Part shown: in pieces, positions 25,329 to 34,747 of the stretch
Numbering within the stretch: position 1 is the stretch's first letter
How the letters are laid out: each line of letters begins with the position of its first letter
NCBI GenBank assembly: GCA_964539385.1
Contig: CAZIJC010000002.1
Span: forward strand, 1 to 64,000
DNA from: JAUVZF01 sp964539385
GTDB taxonomy: Bacteria > Planctomycetota > Phycisphaerae > FEN-1346
Length of the DNA: 64,000 bases
Direction of reading: 5' to 3'
Notes under the pieces: generated by a model
What the model was told of the DNA's origin: nothing
The model's input: the letters and a program-made list of their open reading frames with translations, nothing else
The model's database searches: none
Program-made: the position numbers and the translations under genes

Positions 25329-26237
25329 GTGATTCTGATCGTCATCATCAACGTGCTGGTGTTCGCGTCGGTGTTTCTGTTCGTCTCTGCGCTGTTCCGC
25401 ACGCCGATCGAGACGGAGGATGCATCCGCATTCCGGATCGAGGTGGACAATATTGATCGCGACACCATCTTCGAGAGCGCTTTCATGCGGCCGTTCCTGG
25501 TTCCCATCTACCACGTGGTTCGGCGGCTGAACATGCCGGGTCTGAAGCGGCACATCCTGAAACTGCTTATGGCCCTCGGCAATCCGAACCAATACACCTC
25601 CGACGAGTACCTGGTCATCTGCACGGTGTGGGGCCTGATCGCGGCCATCGCGCTGTGGCTGGGGGTCTGGGCGATGCTGGGGTACCTCTCGATTCTGGCC
25701 CTGCTGGGCTACCTGGCGGTCGGTTTTGCCGTGGGGTTCTTCACGGCGTACCTGCTGCTTCGCGAGCGGGCCTTGGCCCGTCTGCGTATGATTGCCAAGC
25801 GCCTGCCGTACACGCTCGACCTGATTGCCATGGCGATGGACGCCGGCGCGACGTTTTACGAGGCCGCCAACGCCGTTATCCGCGACGACCCGGAGGAACC
25901 GCTGAACCAGGAGTTCGGCATGGTGGTCCGGGAGATCGATTTCGGCCGCAGCCGCCAGGACGCCCTCACCCATCTGGGCCAACGCATCAACGTGGACGGC
26001 CTCGACGGCATCATTTCGGCCGTCCTTCAGGCCGAGCAACTCGGCACGCCGCTGGCCGAGGTCCTCAAACTCCAGTCAAACCTCCTCCGGATGCGCCGCA
26101 GCATGAAGGCCGAGAGGCGAGCCGGAGAGGCCGCCGTCAAGATGCTCGTGCCGTCCATGCTCATCCTCGTCGCCGTCGTCCTCGTCATCTTCGCCCCCAT
26201 CATCGTGCGCCTCATCCGTGGCCAGTACCTGGAGTAG
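25329..26237 (+). CDS. tadC: TadC-type inner membrane platform protein
   Basis: A 302-residue GspF-fold partner of TadB. The core contains LDLIAMAMDAGATFYEAANAV and VREIDFGRSRQDALTHLGQR, then AEQLGTPLAEVLKLQS, the TadC pattern. The start is GTG with GGGAG about nine bases upstream. It is the last gene of the Tad operon and converges on the DUF1080 gene. Confidence 0.92.
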   Translation: MILIVIINVLVFASVFLFVSALFRTPIETEDASAFRIEVDNIDRDTIFESAFMRPFLVPIYHVVRRLNMPGLKRHILKLLMALGNPNQYTSDEYLVICTVWGLIAAIALWLGVWAMLGYLSILALLGYLAVGFAVGFFTAYLLLRERALARLRMIAKRLPYTLDLIAMAMDAGATFYEAANAVIRDDPEEPLNQEFGMVVREIDFGRSRQDALTHLGQRINVDGLDGIISAVLQAEQLGTPLAEVLKLQSNLLRMRRSMKAERRAGEAAVKMLVPSMLILVAVVLVIFAPIIVRLIRGQYLE

Positions 26238-26294
26238 AACCACGGTCGCCGGGATGTGGGGGGGGCGCTCCTGTAAGCGTCCAGACGCCTGCTC

Positions 26295-26320
26295 CCGGAA
26301 GTGGACAAAACACCTTCCGG
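26295..26320. terminator. hairpin between convergent tadC and DUF1080 genes
   Basis: CCGGAAG and CTTCCGG form a 7-bp stem with a 12-base AAAA-containing loop. It sits between two converging genes, where a bidirectional terminator is expected, but no T-run follows on either strand. Confidence 0.35.
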
Positions 26321-26325
26321 TGCGC

Positions 26326-27615
26326 TTACTTGTCGAGCGGCTCCAGATAAATGTTGCGGAACTCGATGGGGCTGCCTTCGCTCTGCAGGCAGATGGAGCC
26401 GCTGGACGGGTTGGCGTCTGTGCCTTCGTTCTGGAGTTGGCCGTTGACGATGAGTTTGACCGTGCCGCCGTCGCAAATGATGTCGTAGGTATTCCACTGG
26501 CCGGCGGGTTTCTCGCTCGACGGGGCCTTCTTCTTGACGTTGGCGAAGGCTTTCGGCCCGATCTGCTCTCCGGCCACCTTGATCGTCGAGTGGCTCAGCA
26601 GCCAGAAGTCACCGGCATTCTGGTGCATGAGTTGGGCCTCGATGCACTTGGGCCAGACCCTGTCGATGCCGGTGCGGTGAAGCAGCACGCCGCTGTTGGT
26701 GGGCTTCTCGGCCCATCGCCATTCCACGTGCAGTTTGTAGTTTGCGTACTCCTCGCAGGTGCGGATGTAGCCGTTGGGTTTGCCTTCGCAGCGGATGATG
26801 CCGTCGCGGACGCTCCAGACCTTGTCCACCGTCCATTTCTTGTCGGGGCCGCGCTGGTCGTTCGGGATGAAGCGGACCCAACCGCTGAGGTCCTCGCCGT
26901 TGAAAAGGACAATTTTGCTGGTGGGGACAACGGGCCAGGGCTTGTTCTTATCATTGGCGGGCTCGATGGTGATGTTGCGGAACTCAATGGGCACACCTTC
27001 GCTCTGAAGGCAGATCTTGCCGCCGCTCAGGGAACAGGCGGTCGCCTCGTTCATGAGTTTGCCGTTGACGTACGGCCGGACGGTGTCGCCGACGCACCAG
27101 ACCTCGTAGACGTTCCACTGGCCGGGCTCCTTTTCGTTGTGGGCGTCGTACTTGACGACCCTTCTGCCCCCGACGCGATGGCCGCCGCTGCTGTGCTCGT
27201 TGAACTCGACGCCGCCGATTTCGAAAAAGTCGCCCTGGTTGCGGAACATGCCCTGGCATTCCAGGCTCTTGGGCCAGACGCGGTCTTCGCCGACCATGTG
27301 GACAAGGATGCCGTTGTTCCCGGTGCGGCCGGGCCAGCGATACTCGACGCGGACCTTGTAGTTCTTGTAGGCCTTGGCGGTGCGGATGTAGCCGGCCGGC
27401 TTGCCGGTGCAGGCCAGGATGCCTCCGGCTTGGATGGTCCAGGTCTCATCCACCTTGCCTTCGCCTCGCAGATGGCGGACCCAGCCGTCGAAGGTCTTGC
27501 CGTCGAACAGCACGGTCTTGGCCGTTGGTTCAATCGCCTCTTCCGCCCCCATGGCCGCCGACAACGGAGCCAGCACCACGCACACGACACCGAGAATCCA
27601 TGCTTCGCGTTTCAT
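26326..27615 (-). CDS. secreted protein with two DUF1080 (3-keto-disaccharide hydrolase) domains
   Basis: A 429-residue exported protein with two homologous concanavalin-like DUF1080 domains. Each has the LF(D/N)G(K/E) start, a Trp-rich core, a DRVWPK segment, a D/N-E-x-x-SGG type loop in the first domain and a shared IEFRNI ending. DUF1080 proteins of planctomycetes and Bacteroidota include 3-keto-glucoside hydrolases, but many are uncharacterised. ATG 27615 follows AAGGAG; an Ala-rich signal (LAPLSAAMGA) ends near residue 22. Most DUF1080 proteins have one domain, so this looks like an internal duplication. It converges on tadC. Confidence 0.85.
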   Translation of the reverse strand: MKREAWILGVVCVVLAPLSAAMGAEEAIEPTAKTVLFDGKTFDGWVRHLRGEGKVDETWTIQAGGILACTGKPAGYIRTAKAYKNYKVRVEYRWPGRTGNNGILVHMVGEDRVWPKSLECQGMFRNQGDFFEIGGVEFNEHSSGGHRVGGRRVVKYDAHNEKEPGQWNVYEVWCVGDTVRPYVNGKLMNEATACSLSGGKICLQSEGVPIEFRNITIEPANDKNKPWPVVPTSKIVLFNGEDLSGWVRFIPNDQRGPDKKWTVDKVWSVRDGIIRCEGKPNGYIRTCEEYANYKLHVEWRWAEKPTNSGVLLHRTGIDRVWPKCIEAQLMHQNAGDFWLLSHSTIKVAGEQIGPKAFANVKKKAPSSEKPAGQWNTYDIICDGGTVKLIVNGQLQNEGTDANPSSGSICLQSEGSPIEFRNIYLEPLDK

Positions 27616-27724
27616 CACGCTCTCCTTTCCAAACGGGAGTTGAGGATAGGGAACCTGTCGTCCACCCTCTTGGGTGGCCACCGGCGACGACTCAGCATAA
27701 GGGAAAGAAAGGCACAGTCAAGAC

Positions 27725-27808
27725 TCATGCTTTCCCCTCAGCCTCGCCGGTGTCCACTCGGTAGGTGACGCTCTTGCCTTTTCCCGGGTCCAATGCCACA
27801 ATCTTCAT
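27725..27808 (-). pseudogene. remnant resembling an IS110-family transposase start
   Basis: On the minus strand, ATG at 27808 opens a 27-codon frame, MKIVALDPGKGKSVTYRV and on, ending in TGA. The first residues match what I recall of planctomycete IS110-family transposases (MKIVALDLGKFKSV), where the Asp belongs to the RuvC-like active site. The rest of the transposase is absent. An AAAGGG ribosome-like site precedes it. It lies in the 279-base gap between the divergent DUF1080 and glycoside hydrolase genes, which otherwise shows nothing. Confidence 0.45.
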
Positions 27809-27894
27809 GCCGGGACCCTTTTGATTCGCGCCGGTGGGCGATGCCCCGTGGATCAGCCCGATTCCTCGCCCGGCCGCAGACAGGGGGCAAGATC

Positions 27895-29286
27895 ATGCAT
27901 CCGAGCGTTCTGCTGCCGGTGCTGTGTGCGGCGTTGGTTGGCATAGGCGTGGCGTTGCCGGCGGCGGAGGTGGCCGAGCCTCCCGGCGCGGGCGACCGCA
28001 TCCAGCCCTGGCCGAAGAATCCCTATTACTGGCAGTTCAAGGGGGTGCCCGTGCTGCTCTTGGGCGGGTCGGTCGAGGACAACCTGTTTCAGATACCGAA
28101 CCTGGCCGAGCACCTGGACCTGCTAAGCGCGGCCGGCGGCAACTACGTCCGCTGCACCATGAGTTGCCGCGACCAGGGCGACGTCTGGCCGTTCGCCGGG
28201 ACGGGCGGCGCGTACGATCTGGACAAGTGGAACGGCGAGTTCTGGCGCAGGTTCGATGAGTTCCTCGCCGAGACCGCCCGGCGCGGCATCATCGTCCAGA
28301 TCGAAGTGTGGGCCACCTTCGACTACTACCGCGACCTCTGGCAGCGGAACCCCTTCAACCCGAAGAACAACGCCACCTACACGGCCGAGGCGTCGGGGCT
28401 GCCGCTGGAGGTGAAGACGCATCCCACGAGGACGGAGAACGATTTCTTCCGCTCGGCGCCCGGAGCAAAGAACCTGAAGGTGGTGCTCAAGTACCAGGAG
28501 TGGTTCGTCGAGAAACTCCTCTCCTGCAGCCTCCGCTGCGACCACGTCCTGTACTGCATGGACAACGAGACGAGCGTCACGCCGAAGTGGGGCGCGTACT
28601 GGGCGACGTTCATCCGCAGGAAGGCGGCCGCCGCCGGCCGGCGCGTCGAGGTCACCGAGATGTGGGACAAGTGGGACCTCGCGCATCCGCAGCACAACGC
28701 CACGTTCGACCATCCGGAGACCTACTCCTTCGTCGATATATCGCAAAACAACCACAACAAGGGACAGACGCACTACGATAATATGCAGAAGCAGCGGCGG
28801 CGCCTCGCACAGCGGGTCCGCCCGATGAACAACGTCAAGATCTACGGGGCCGACGGCGGCCGCTACGGCGACACGCGCGACGGCGTCGAGCGCCTCTGGC
28901 GAAACGTCTTCGGCGGGTGCGCGTCGGCCCGTTTTCACCGGCCATCGAGCGGTATCGGACTCTCGAAACTCGCGCAGCGGATGATACGAGCGGCGCGCGA
29001 CGTGACCGGCGCGTTCGACCTGTTCGCCTGCAAGCCGCACGCCGACCTCCTCTCGGACCGCAACGAGGGCGAGGCCTACTGCCTGGCCCAACCGGGCAAG
29101 CAGTACGCCGTCTACTTCCCCCGCGGCGGGCAGGTGACGCTCAACACGAAAGACGCCGCTGGCCGGACGCTTCGCTGGTACGACATCGACGCCGGCACGT
29201 GGCGCAAGGTCCAAGAGGTGAAGGGCGGCGGCACGATCGAACTCAAGACGCCCGGCGCCGGCCAGTGGGCCGCCGTCGTCCGATAA
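27895..29286 (+). CDS. secreted barrel glycoside hydrolase with collagen-binding-like C-terminus
   Basis: A 463-residue exported protein. After a signal peptide (residues 1-20 or so) comes a TIM-barrel-like region with VLLLGGSVEDNLF, GIIVQIEVWATFDYY and YCMDNETS, where the Glu after Asn is the likely acid/base of clan GH-A enzymes. The last 90 residues (EAYCLAQPGKQYAVYFPRGG and on) match the putative collagen-binding domain seen at the end of many such hydrolases. ATG 27895 follows AGGGGG. It heads a plus-strand cluster of glycan genes. The substrate is unknown; it is a distant paralogue of the protein at 30690. Confidence 0.8.
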   Translation: MHPSVLLPVLCAALVGIGVALPAAEVAEPPGAGDRIQPWPKNPYYWQFKGVPVLLLGGSVEDNLFQIPNLAEHLDLLSAAGGNYVRCTMSCRDQGDVWPFAGTGGAYDLDKWNGEFWRRFDEFLAETARRGIIVQIEVWATFDYYRDLWQRNPFNPKNNATYTAEASGLPLEVKTHPTRTENDFFRSAPGAKNLKVVLKYQEWFVEKLLSCSLRCDHVLYCMDNETSVTPKWGAYWATFIRRKAAAAGRRVEVTEMWDKWDLAHPQHNATFDHPETYSFVDISQNNHNKGQTHYDNMQKQRRRLAQRVRPMNNVKIYGADGGRYGDTRDGVERLWRNVFGGCASARFHRPSSGIGLSKLAQRMIRAARDVTGAFDLFACKPHADLLSDRNEGEAYCLAQPGKQYAVYFPRGGQVTLNTKDAAGRTLRWYDIDAGTWRKVQEVKGGGTIELKTPGAGQWAAVVR

Positions 29287-29349
29287 GCGATTGTCCCGCA
29301 ACATGCGCGGCGGGTCTCCCGACCCGCCGCGACGGAGGGAGGTGCCGCC

Positions 29350-30693
29350 GTGACGATCCGTACCTTCGCCGCCGTTCTGCTCGTGTTCGCGCTGCCCGCG
29401 TGGGCGGCGCCGCCGGTGGTGGTTGAGGAGGGGGACCGCCCGATACTGGCGGCGTTCCTCGGCCACGCCGAGCGGTCGGCCGCCTACTGCACGGCGGAGC
29501 GGATGGCGAAGTTCGCGGCCCAGCCGGAGGACATCGTGTGGCAGGGGTCGCGGTACATCCGTCTGCCGCTCCTGGCGTACCGCCTGACGGGCGACGCCAG
29601 GTACCTCGACGAATTCGTGAAACGGTGCGACGCTCTGTACGGCTGCCAGACGAAGGGCGGCGACGGGTTCCTCGGCTGGTACGGTCTGCCGCTGCCGCTC
29701 TTCCGCCATCCGGACCACCCTGAGGAGAAGGTCGATTGTCTCCTCACAAGTTTCGAGGTAGCGCGGATGGCCGCCGATTTTGCGCGCGTAGTCCGGGCCG
29801 ACGATGCGCTCGTCCGCCGCCACGGACGCGCGGCCGAGCGCTATCTGAAGGTGGCCGAGGAGCACCTGGTCAGAAAATGGGACGCCCGCAAGTGTTACCG
29901 CGACCTCGGCAGATTGGGGGCCGTCTACAGCACGCACCCGGGCCTGAAGTCCGTCAAGGCGGGCCTCACCCAGCCGCACAACAAGCACGCCAAGATCGTC
30001 CGGGCGCTCGTCTCGCTCTACGCCGCCACCGGCAGGGATGAGCACCTCGTGAAGGCCGTCAAACTCGCCGCGCGGTTCAAGCGATGCCTCGCGCTTGCCG
30101 AGGGTCATTACACGTGGAACTACTGGGACCCGGCCGGGCCGTGGGACGTCCATCCCGAGGACCCGGCCAAGTGGAAGCACTGGATCGGGGCCGAGCATCG
30201 CGGCGGGTACTACGCCCTGTCGCTCTCGCAGGCGGTGCTGCTGTACGAGCACGGCCTGGTGTTCGACCGCTCCGACATCGACCGGTTCGTGCAGACGCAG
30301 ACGACGGTCTGCTGGAACGGCGACACCGAGCATCCCAAGTGGGCCCGCGTGGACGGCCGCGCTATGGATCAAGTCTACCTGTGCGCGTACCTGGCGCCGT
30401 TCGACAATGCGATTCGCGAGATGGCCCTGGGTGCGCCCGCGCGCCGCGAACGTCTCAAGCACAAGGACCATTCGTGGCAGGGCTCGGTCGTGGCGGCCGA
30501 GTACCTGGAGATGAAGTACCTGACGTACCCGCGTTGGCGCGACGGTTCGCCGGCCGAGAAGGCGACCGCGGCGCCGTTCCTCGCCAAACCGGCAAACCAG
30601 GCGCTGCTGAAGGAACTGGCGCTGGAGGTCAAAGCGCCCGGTTACCGCGCCCCGCAGACGCCGGCGCAGATGAATCCTGGAGGTGTGCGATGA
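29350..30693 (+). CDS. secreted (alpha/alpha) six-hairpin glycosidase-like protein
   Basis: A 447-residue protein with a signal peptide (FAAVLLVFALPAWAAP) and repeated helical hairpins (LPLLAYRLTGDARYLDEFVKR, RALVSLYAATGRDEHLVKAV) typical of (alpha/alpha)6 toroids found in polysaccharide lyases and unsaturated glucuronyl hydrolases. I cannot assign a family. GTG 29350 follows GGAGGGAGG. Its stop overlaps the next ATG by four bases (ATGA), so the two proteins are probably made together and act on the same glycan. Confidence 0.65.
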   Translation: MTIRTFAAVLLVFALPAWAAPPVVVEEGDRPILAAFLGHAERSAAYCTAERMAKFAAQPEDIVWQGSRYIRLPLLAYRLTGDARYLDEFVKRCDALYGCQTKGGDGFLGWYGLPLPLFRHPDHPEEKVDCLLTSFEVARMAADFARVVRADDALVRRHGRAAERYLKVAEEHLVRKWDARKCYRDLGRLGAVYSTHPGLKSVKAGLTQPHNKHAKIVRALVSLYAATGRDEHLVKAVKLAARFKRCLALAEGHYTWNYWDPAGPWDVHPEDPAKWKHWIGAEHRGGYYALSLSQAVLLYEHGLVFDRSDIDRFVQTQTTVCWNGDTEHPKWARVDGRAMDQVYLCAYLAPFDNAIREMALGAPARRERLKHKDHSWQGSVVAAEYLEMKYLTYPRWRDGSPAEKATAAPFLAKPANQALLKELALEVKAPGYRAPQTPAQMNPGGVR

Positions 30694-32144
30694 ACCGACG
30701 CGAAACGCTGCGGCGGTGGATTGGATGGATTCTCCTTGCGGTGGTGATCGCCGTGGCGGTCACGTCGGCCAGGAGCCGCGCGGGGCAGCCGCCCGCCGCC
30801 GGGCCGCTCCGGGTCCATCCCGACAACCCGCGGTACTTCACCGACGGAAGCGGCAGGGCGATCCTCCTGGCCGGCTCGCACACGTGGCCGAGCCTGGTGG
30901 ACATGGGGCCGAGCGATCCGCCGCCGCGGTTCGACTTCGACGGCTATCTCGATTTCCTCCAGAAGCACGGCCACAACTTCGTCCGCCTCTGGACGTGGGA
31001 GCACACGACGTGGGATACGCGCGGCAACCGCGAGAAGAAACGCCATCATTGCGGGCCCATGCCGTACGCCCGAACCGGACCGGGCAAGGCGCTCGACGGC
31101 AAGCCGAGGTTCGATCTCAGCAAGTTCGACGCCGAGTACTTCAACCGCCTCCGCCGGCGTGTCGAGGCCGCGGGCAAGCGCGGCATCTACATCTCGGTCA
31201 TGCTCTTCGAGGGCTGGGCCATGCAGCACTCACCGGGCGCCTGGGAGTCACACCCCTTCCACCCGAATAACAACATCAGCGGCATCAATGGTGACACGGA
31301 CGGCGACGGCAAGGGCCTGGAGGTCCACGAACTGGCCGACCCCAAGGTCACGGCCATCCAGGAGGCCTACGTCCGCAAGGTCATCGACACGGTCGGCGAC
31401 CTCGACAACGTCCTCTACGAGATCTCCAACGAGAACCATCCGCCGTCAACCAAGTGGCAGTATCACATAATCGAGTTTATCCACAAGCATGAGAAGACCC
31501 GGCCAAAACAGCATCCGGTGGGCATGACGTTCCAGTACAAGGGCGGTAGCAACAAGGCGCTCTTCGACAGCCCGGCCGAGTGGATCTCACCGAACCCGAG
31601 CACCGACGTGCCCAAGGGGCACAACTACCGCGACAATCCGCCGCCCGCCGATGGCCGCAAGGTCATCCTCACCGACACCGATCACCTCTGGGGCATCGGC
31701 GGCGACTACCGGTGGGTGTGGAAGTCGTTCCTGCGCGGCCTCAACCCCATCTTCATGGACCCGTACGACGGCGAGGTCCTGGGCCTTCGCCAGCCCCAGA
31801 ACTGGCCGGCGCTGCGGCGGGCCATGGGCGACGTCCTTCGCTTCAGCCGCCGGAGGGCCTTGGCCGCCATGACGCCGCAGGGCAAACTCGCCTCCACCGG
31901 CTACTGCCTCGCGAATCCCTCCAAGAAGAACCCGGAGTACCTCGTCTACCTGCCCGACGGTGGGAAGGCGACCGTGGACCTCTCGACCACGCCCGGTCCG
32001 CTCGTGGCCGAGTGGTTTGATCCGAAGACGGGCAAAACCGTGAAGGACGACTCGGCTGTCGGCGGCGCCCGCCGCGAGTTCAAAGCCCCCTTCGCCGGCG
32101 ACGCCGTGCTGTACCTCGCCCTATCGTACAGGGCGAACCCCTGA
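30690..32144 (+). CDS. exported barrel glycoside hydrolase with collagen-binding-like C-terminus
   Basis: A 484-residue protein. The N-terminus NRRETLRRWIGWILLAVVIAVAV is a Tat-like or uncleaved signal anchor. The barrel has FVRLWTWEHTTWDTRGN and VLYEISNENHPPSTKW, with the Glu after Asn as the candidate acid/base. It ends with the collagen-binding-like segment YLVYLPDGGKATVDLSTT. It shares this layout with the 27895 protein, but the two are diverged. GGAGG lies six bases before ATG 30690, which overlaps the previous stop. Probably hydrolyses a surface or extracellular polysaccharide. Confidence 0.8.
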   Translation: MNRRETLRRWIGWILLAVVIAVAVTSARSRAGQPPAAGPLRVHPDNPRYFTDGSGRAILLAGSHTWPSLVDMGPSDPPPRFDFDGYLDFLQKHGHNFVRLWTWEHTTWDTRGNREKKRHHCGPMPYARTGPGKALDGKPRFDLSKFDAEYFNRLRRRVEAAGKRGIYISVMLFEGWAMQHSPGAWESHPFHPNNNISGINGDTDGDGKGLEVHELADPKVTAIQEAYVRKVIDTVGDLDNVLYEISNENHPPSTKWQYHIIEFIHKHEKTRPKQHPVGMTFQYKGGSNKALFDSPAEWISPNPSTDVPKGHNYRDNPPPADGRKVILTDTDHLWGIGGDYRWVWKSFLRGLNPIFMDPYDGEVLGLRQPQNWPALRRAMGDVLRFSRRRALAAMTPQGKLASTGYCLANPSKKNPEYLVYLPDGGKATVDLSTTPGPLVAEWFDPKTGKTVKDDSAVGGARREFKAPFAGDAVLYLALSYRANP

Positions 32145-32156
32145 GGGGAAGCCGCC

Positions 32157-34628
32157 ATGGTCCGCTTCGTCGCATGGATTGTCACCGTCATCGGGGTGAC
32201 GGTCTCGGCCGTCGCCGCCACGGAGACCCCCGTCGTCTGGGACTTTGAGGCCGACGCGGCCGGATGGCGGCCGCGGGCCGAGACGGTTGCCGTCACCCGC
32301 GCCGCCGCCGGCGCCACCCCTGCCAGCCGTGGATCGCTCCACGTGCGGGGCCCGATCCGAGTGGGGTGGAACTACGTCACCTCGCCGCACCGGCCCATGA
32401 CGCCGGGCGGCCTGTACCGCCTGTCGGCGCATCTGCGCGTCGATGCGTTGGGCCCGGCCACGCCGGCCCCGTACCTGAAGTGTGAGTTCGTGGGCGCCGA
32501 CCGCCGCAAGGCCCTCGGACGGGCCTCGACCGAACCCTACGACCCGGCGCGGATGGGCACGTGGCAGCGGCTGGCCGGCGAGTTTCGCGCGCCCAAGGGT
32601 GTCGTCTCCAGCTGGCTGGCCCTCGAGAAGGGCACCGCCGGGCCTTGCGAGATCGACGCACGACTCGATGACGTGCGGCTCGAGCCCATCGAGCGGCTCA
32701 CGGTCTTCGACAAGTACCTTCTGGACCCGCTTCCCGAAGGGCTGGCAAAGGTCCGCGGCGTCCACCCGCGGCTGTACCTGACGGCCGATGGCTTCGACGC
32801 GCTCCGCCGCGCCATCCGCTCGACGCACAAGCCGATGTGGGACGAACTCAAGGCCCTCGCCGACCGGTATGCCCGCGGCGGCCCGCCGAAATATATCCGG
32901 CACGACCGCTACAGCGGCGACGAGCAACTCTGGCAGCGGGGTGTCGGAAACGTCATGCCGACCATCGCGATGGCCTACCGGTTGACGGGCGAGAAGCGGT
33001 ATCTCGACGCCGCCAGGGCGTGGGCCCTCGCTTCGTGCGGCTACGAGACGTGGGGCCTCGGACGCATCGACGGCATGGACCTGGCGGCGGGGCACCAACT
33101 CTTCGGCCTGGCCATCGTGTACGACTGGTGTTACCAGGACTTGGGGGCGGAGGCGCGGCAGACGATTCGCGCGACGCTCGTGCGGCGGGGCGGGGCGATG
33201 TTCGACGCGGCTGTCACCGGACGCGCCTGGTGGCGACGCGCCTACCTCCAGAACCATCTCTGGGTCAACGTGTGCGGGCTGGCGGCCGCCGGGCTGGCGG
33301 TGTTCGACGAGGTCGAGGGCGCGTCGATGTGGGTCGGCCTGCCGCTCGAGAAGTTCCGCCGCACGATGGAATCGCTCGGCCCCGACGGGGCCAGCCACGA
33401 GGGTGTCGGCTACTGGCAGTACGGCGCCGAGTACCTCCTGAAGTTCATGCACCTGGCGCGCGACCTGCTGGGCGTGGACCTGCACGGCGGCGCCTGGTGG
33501 CGGAATACCGCCGCCTACGCGCAGTACCTGACGTTGCCCCGCCGGGCGTGGACACGCCGTAACTCAATCGTCGACCTTGCCGACTGCCCGCGCTACAACT
33601 GGTACGGGCCGGAGTACCTGCTGCGCCGTCTGGCGGCCTTGTACCGCGACGGGCACGCCCAGTGGCTGGCGCGCGAGGTCGCCGGCGCCAACATCGCCGC
33701 CGCCGGCGCCCCGTGGCTGAATCTCGTCTGGTTCGACCCGACGGTTGAGGCCCGGCCGCCGACCGACCGTCCGACGCTTCGCCACTTCCGCGACATGGGC
33801 ATCGTGAGTGCCCGAAGCACCTGGTCGGGCGACGAGGCCCTCGTGGTCCTGAAGTGCGGGCCGTTCATCGGACACGAGGCCGTCGAGCGGTTCACCTACG
33901 ACCCCGGCGGCGGGCACGTCCACCCCGACGCGAACCACTTCGTCGTGTTCGCGTGCGGAGAATGGCTCGTCCGCGACGACGGCTACCGCGCCAAACGCAC
34001 CGGCCAACACAACACGCTGCTGGTCGGCGGCAAGGGGCAACTCGGCGAGGGACGCATGTGGTTCGACGGCGCGCCCTGCCTTCGACGAAAGGCCCGGCCG
34101 CGCATCCTACGAGCCGAGAGCACGCCGGCGCTCGACCACATCGCCGGCGATGCGACCGCGGCCTATCCGCCCGAGGCGGGGCTCACGCGGTACGTCCGCC
34201 ACCTCCTTTTCCTCAAGCCCGACGTGCTCCTTGTCATCGACGACGTGGACGCCGAGAAGGAAACCGATCTGGAACTTCGGTATCATCCCGAACAGCAGGC
34301 GGCGACTCGCCGGGGCGACGCCTTTGTGACACGGGGCGAGAAGAGCGTCCTCAGAATCGAGATCCTGACGGCCCAGGGCGCCGCCGTCGCCGCTGAACCT
34401 CTGGCCGTTGCGGGCCGACACGGCGAGGACGGCGAGCAGATGCTGACGGTCCGGCTGCGGCGGCGCGGCCGGGCGTGGCGAAGCGCGGTGGCCCTCTCGT
34501 GGGCTCCCAAGGGCGCCGAGCCGGCCCCCGTCTCGCTCCACGCGGACGGCGACGCCTGGACCTTCGCGGTCGGTGGCCGCACGGTGACCTTCGATTGGCG
34601 GACGGGCCAGGTGGAGGGCGTGCGATGA
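32157..34628 (+). CDS. heparinase II/III-family polysaccharide lyase, secreted
   Basis: An 823-residue exported protein. A signal peptide is followed by a beta-rich module (WDFEADAAGWRPRAE), an (alpha/alpha) toroid with LAAGHQLFGLAIVYDWCYQD and NHLWVNVCGLAAAGLAVFDE, and a C-terminal beta domain with GGGHVHPDANHFVVFACGEWLVRDDGY, the Hepar_II_III signature. Such lyases cut uronic-acid polysaccharides such as heparan sulfate or alginate by beta-elimination. It fits the nearby sulfatases, which would remove the sulfates first. ATG 32157 lies 12 bases after the previous stop. DUF4962 is the other name used for this architecture. Confidence 0.85.
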   Translation: MVRFVAWIVTVIGVTVSAVAATETPVVWDFEADAAGWRPRAETVAVTRAAAGATPASRGSLHVRGPIRVGWNYVTSPHRPMTPGGLYRLSAHLRVDALGPATPAPYLKCEFVGADRRKALGRASTEPYDPARMGTWQRLAGEFRAPKGVVSSWLALEKGTAGPCEIDARLDDVRLEPIERLTVFDKYLLDPLPEGLAKVRGVHPRLYLTADGFDALRRAIRSTHKPMWDELKALADRYARGGPPKYIRHDRYSGDEQLWQRGVGNVMPTIAMAYRLTGEKRYLDAARAWALASCGYETWGLGRIDGMDLAAGHQLFGLAIVYDWCYQDLGAEARQTIRATLVRRGGAMFDAAVTGRAWWRRAYLQNHLWVNVCGLAAAGLAVFDEVEGASMWVGLPLEKFRRTMESLGPDGASHEGVGYWQYGAEYLLKFMHLARDLLGVDLHGGAWWRNTAAYAQYLTLPRRAWTRRNSIVDLADCPRYNWYGPEYLLRRLAALYRDGHAQWLAREVAGANIAAAGAPWLNLVWFDPTVEARPPTDRPTLRHFRDMGIVSARSTWSGDEALVVLKCGPFIGHEAVERFTYDPGGGHVHPDANHFVVFACGEWLVRDDGYRAKRTGQHNTLLVGGKGQLGEGRMWFDGAPCLRRKARPRILRAESTPALDHIAGDATAAYPPEAGLTRYVRHLLFLKPDVLLVIDDVDAEKETDLELRYHPEQQAATRRGDAFVTRGEKSVLRIEILTAQGAAVAAEPLAVAGRHGEDGEQMLTVRLRRRGRAWRSAVALSWAPKGAEPAPVSLHADGDAWTFAVGGRTVTFDWRTGQVEGVR

Positions 34629-34674
34629 CTTGGTGGGGCGCGGCGATGATCCTCAGGCCGACCGGCTCTTGCGC

Positions 34675-34703
34675 TTGACAAACCCGACGGTGCGGGCGAC
34701 AGT
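34675..34703 (+). promoter_or_regulatory. possible promoter before the alcohol dehydrogenase
   Basis: A perfect TTGACA at 34675-34680 is followed after 17 bases by GACAGT, a weak -10 (3 of 6 matches). It lies 70 bases before the GTG start at 34748. Confidence 0.35.
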
Positions 34704-34747
34704 ACCGGCCGCCTGCCCTGCGCATCCGCCCGTGAAGGAGGCGATCT

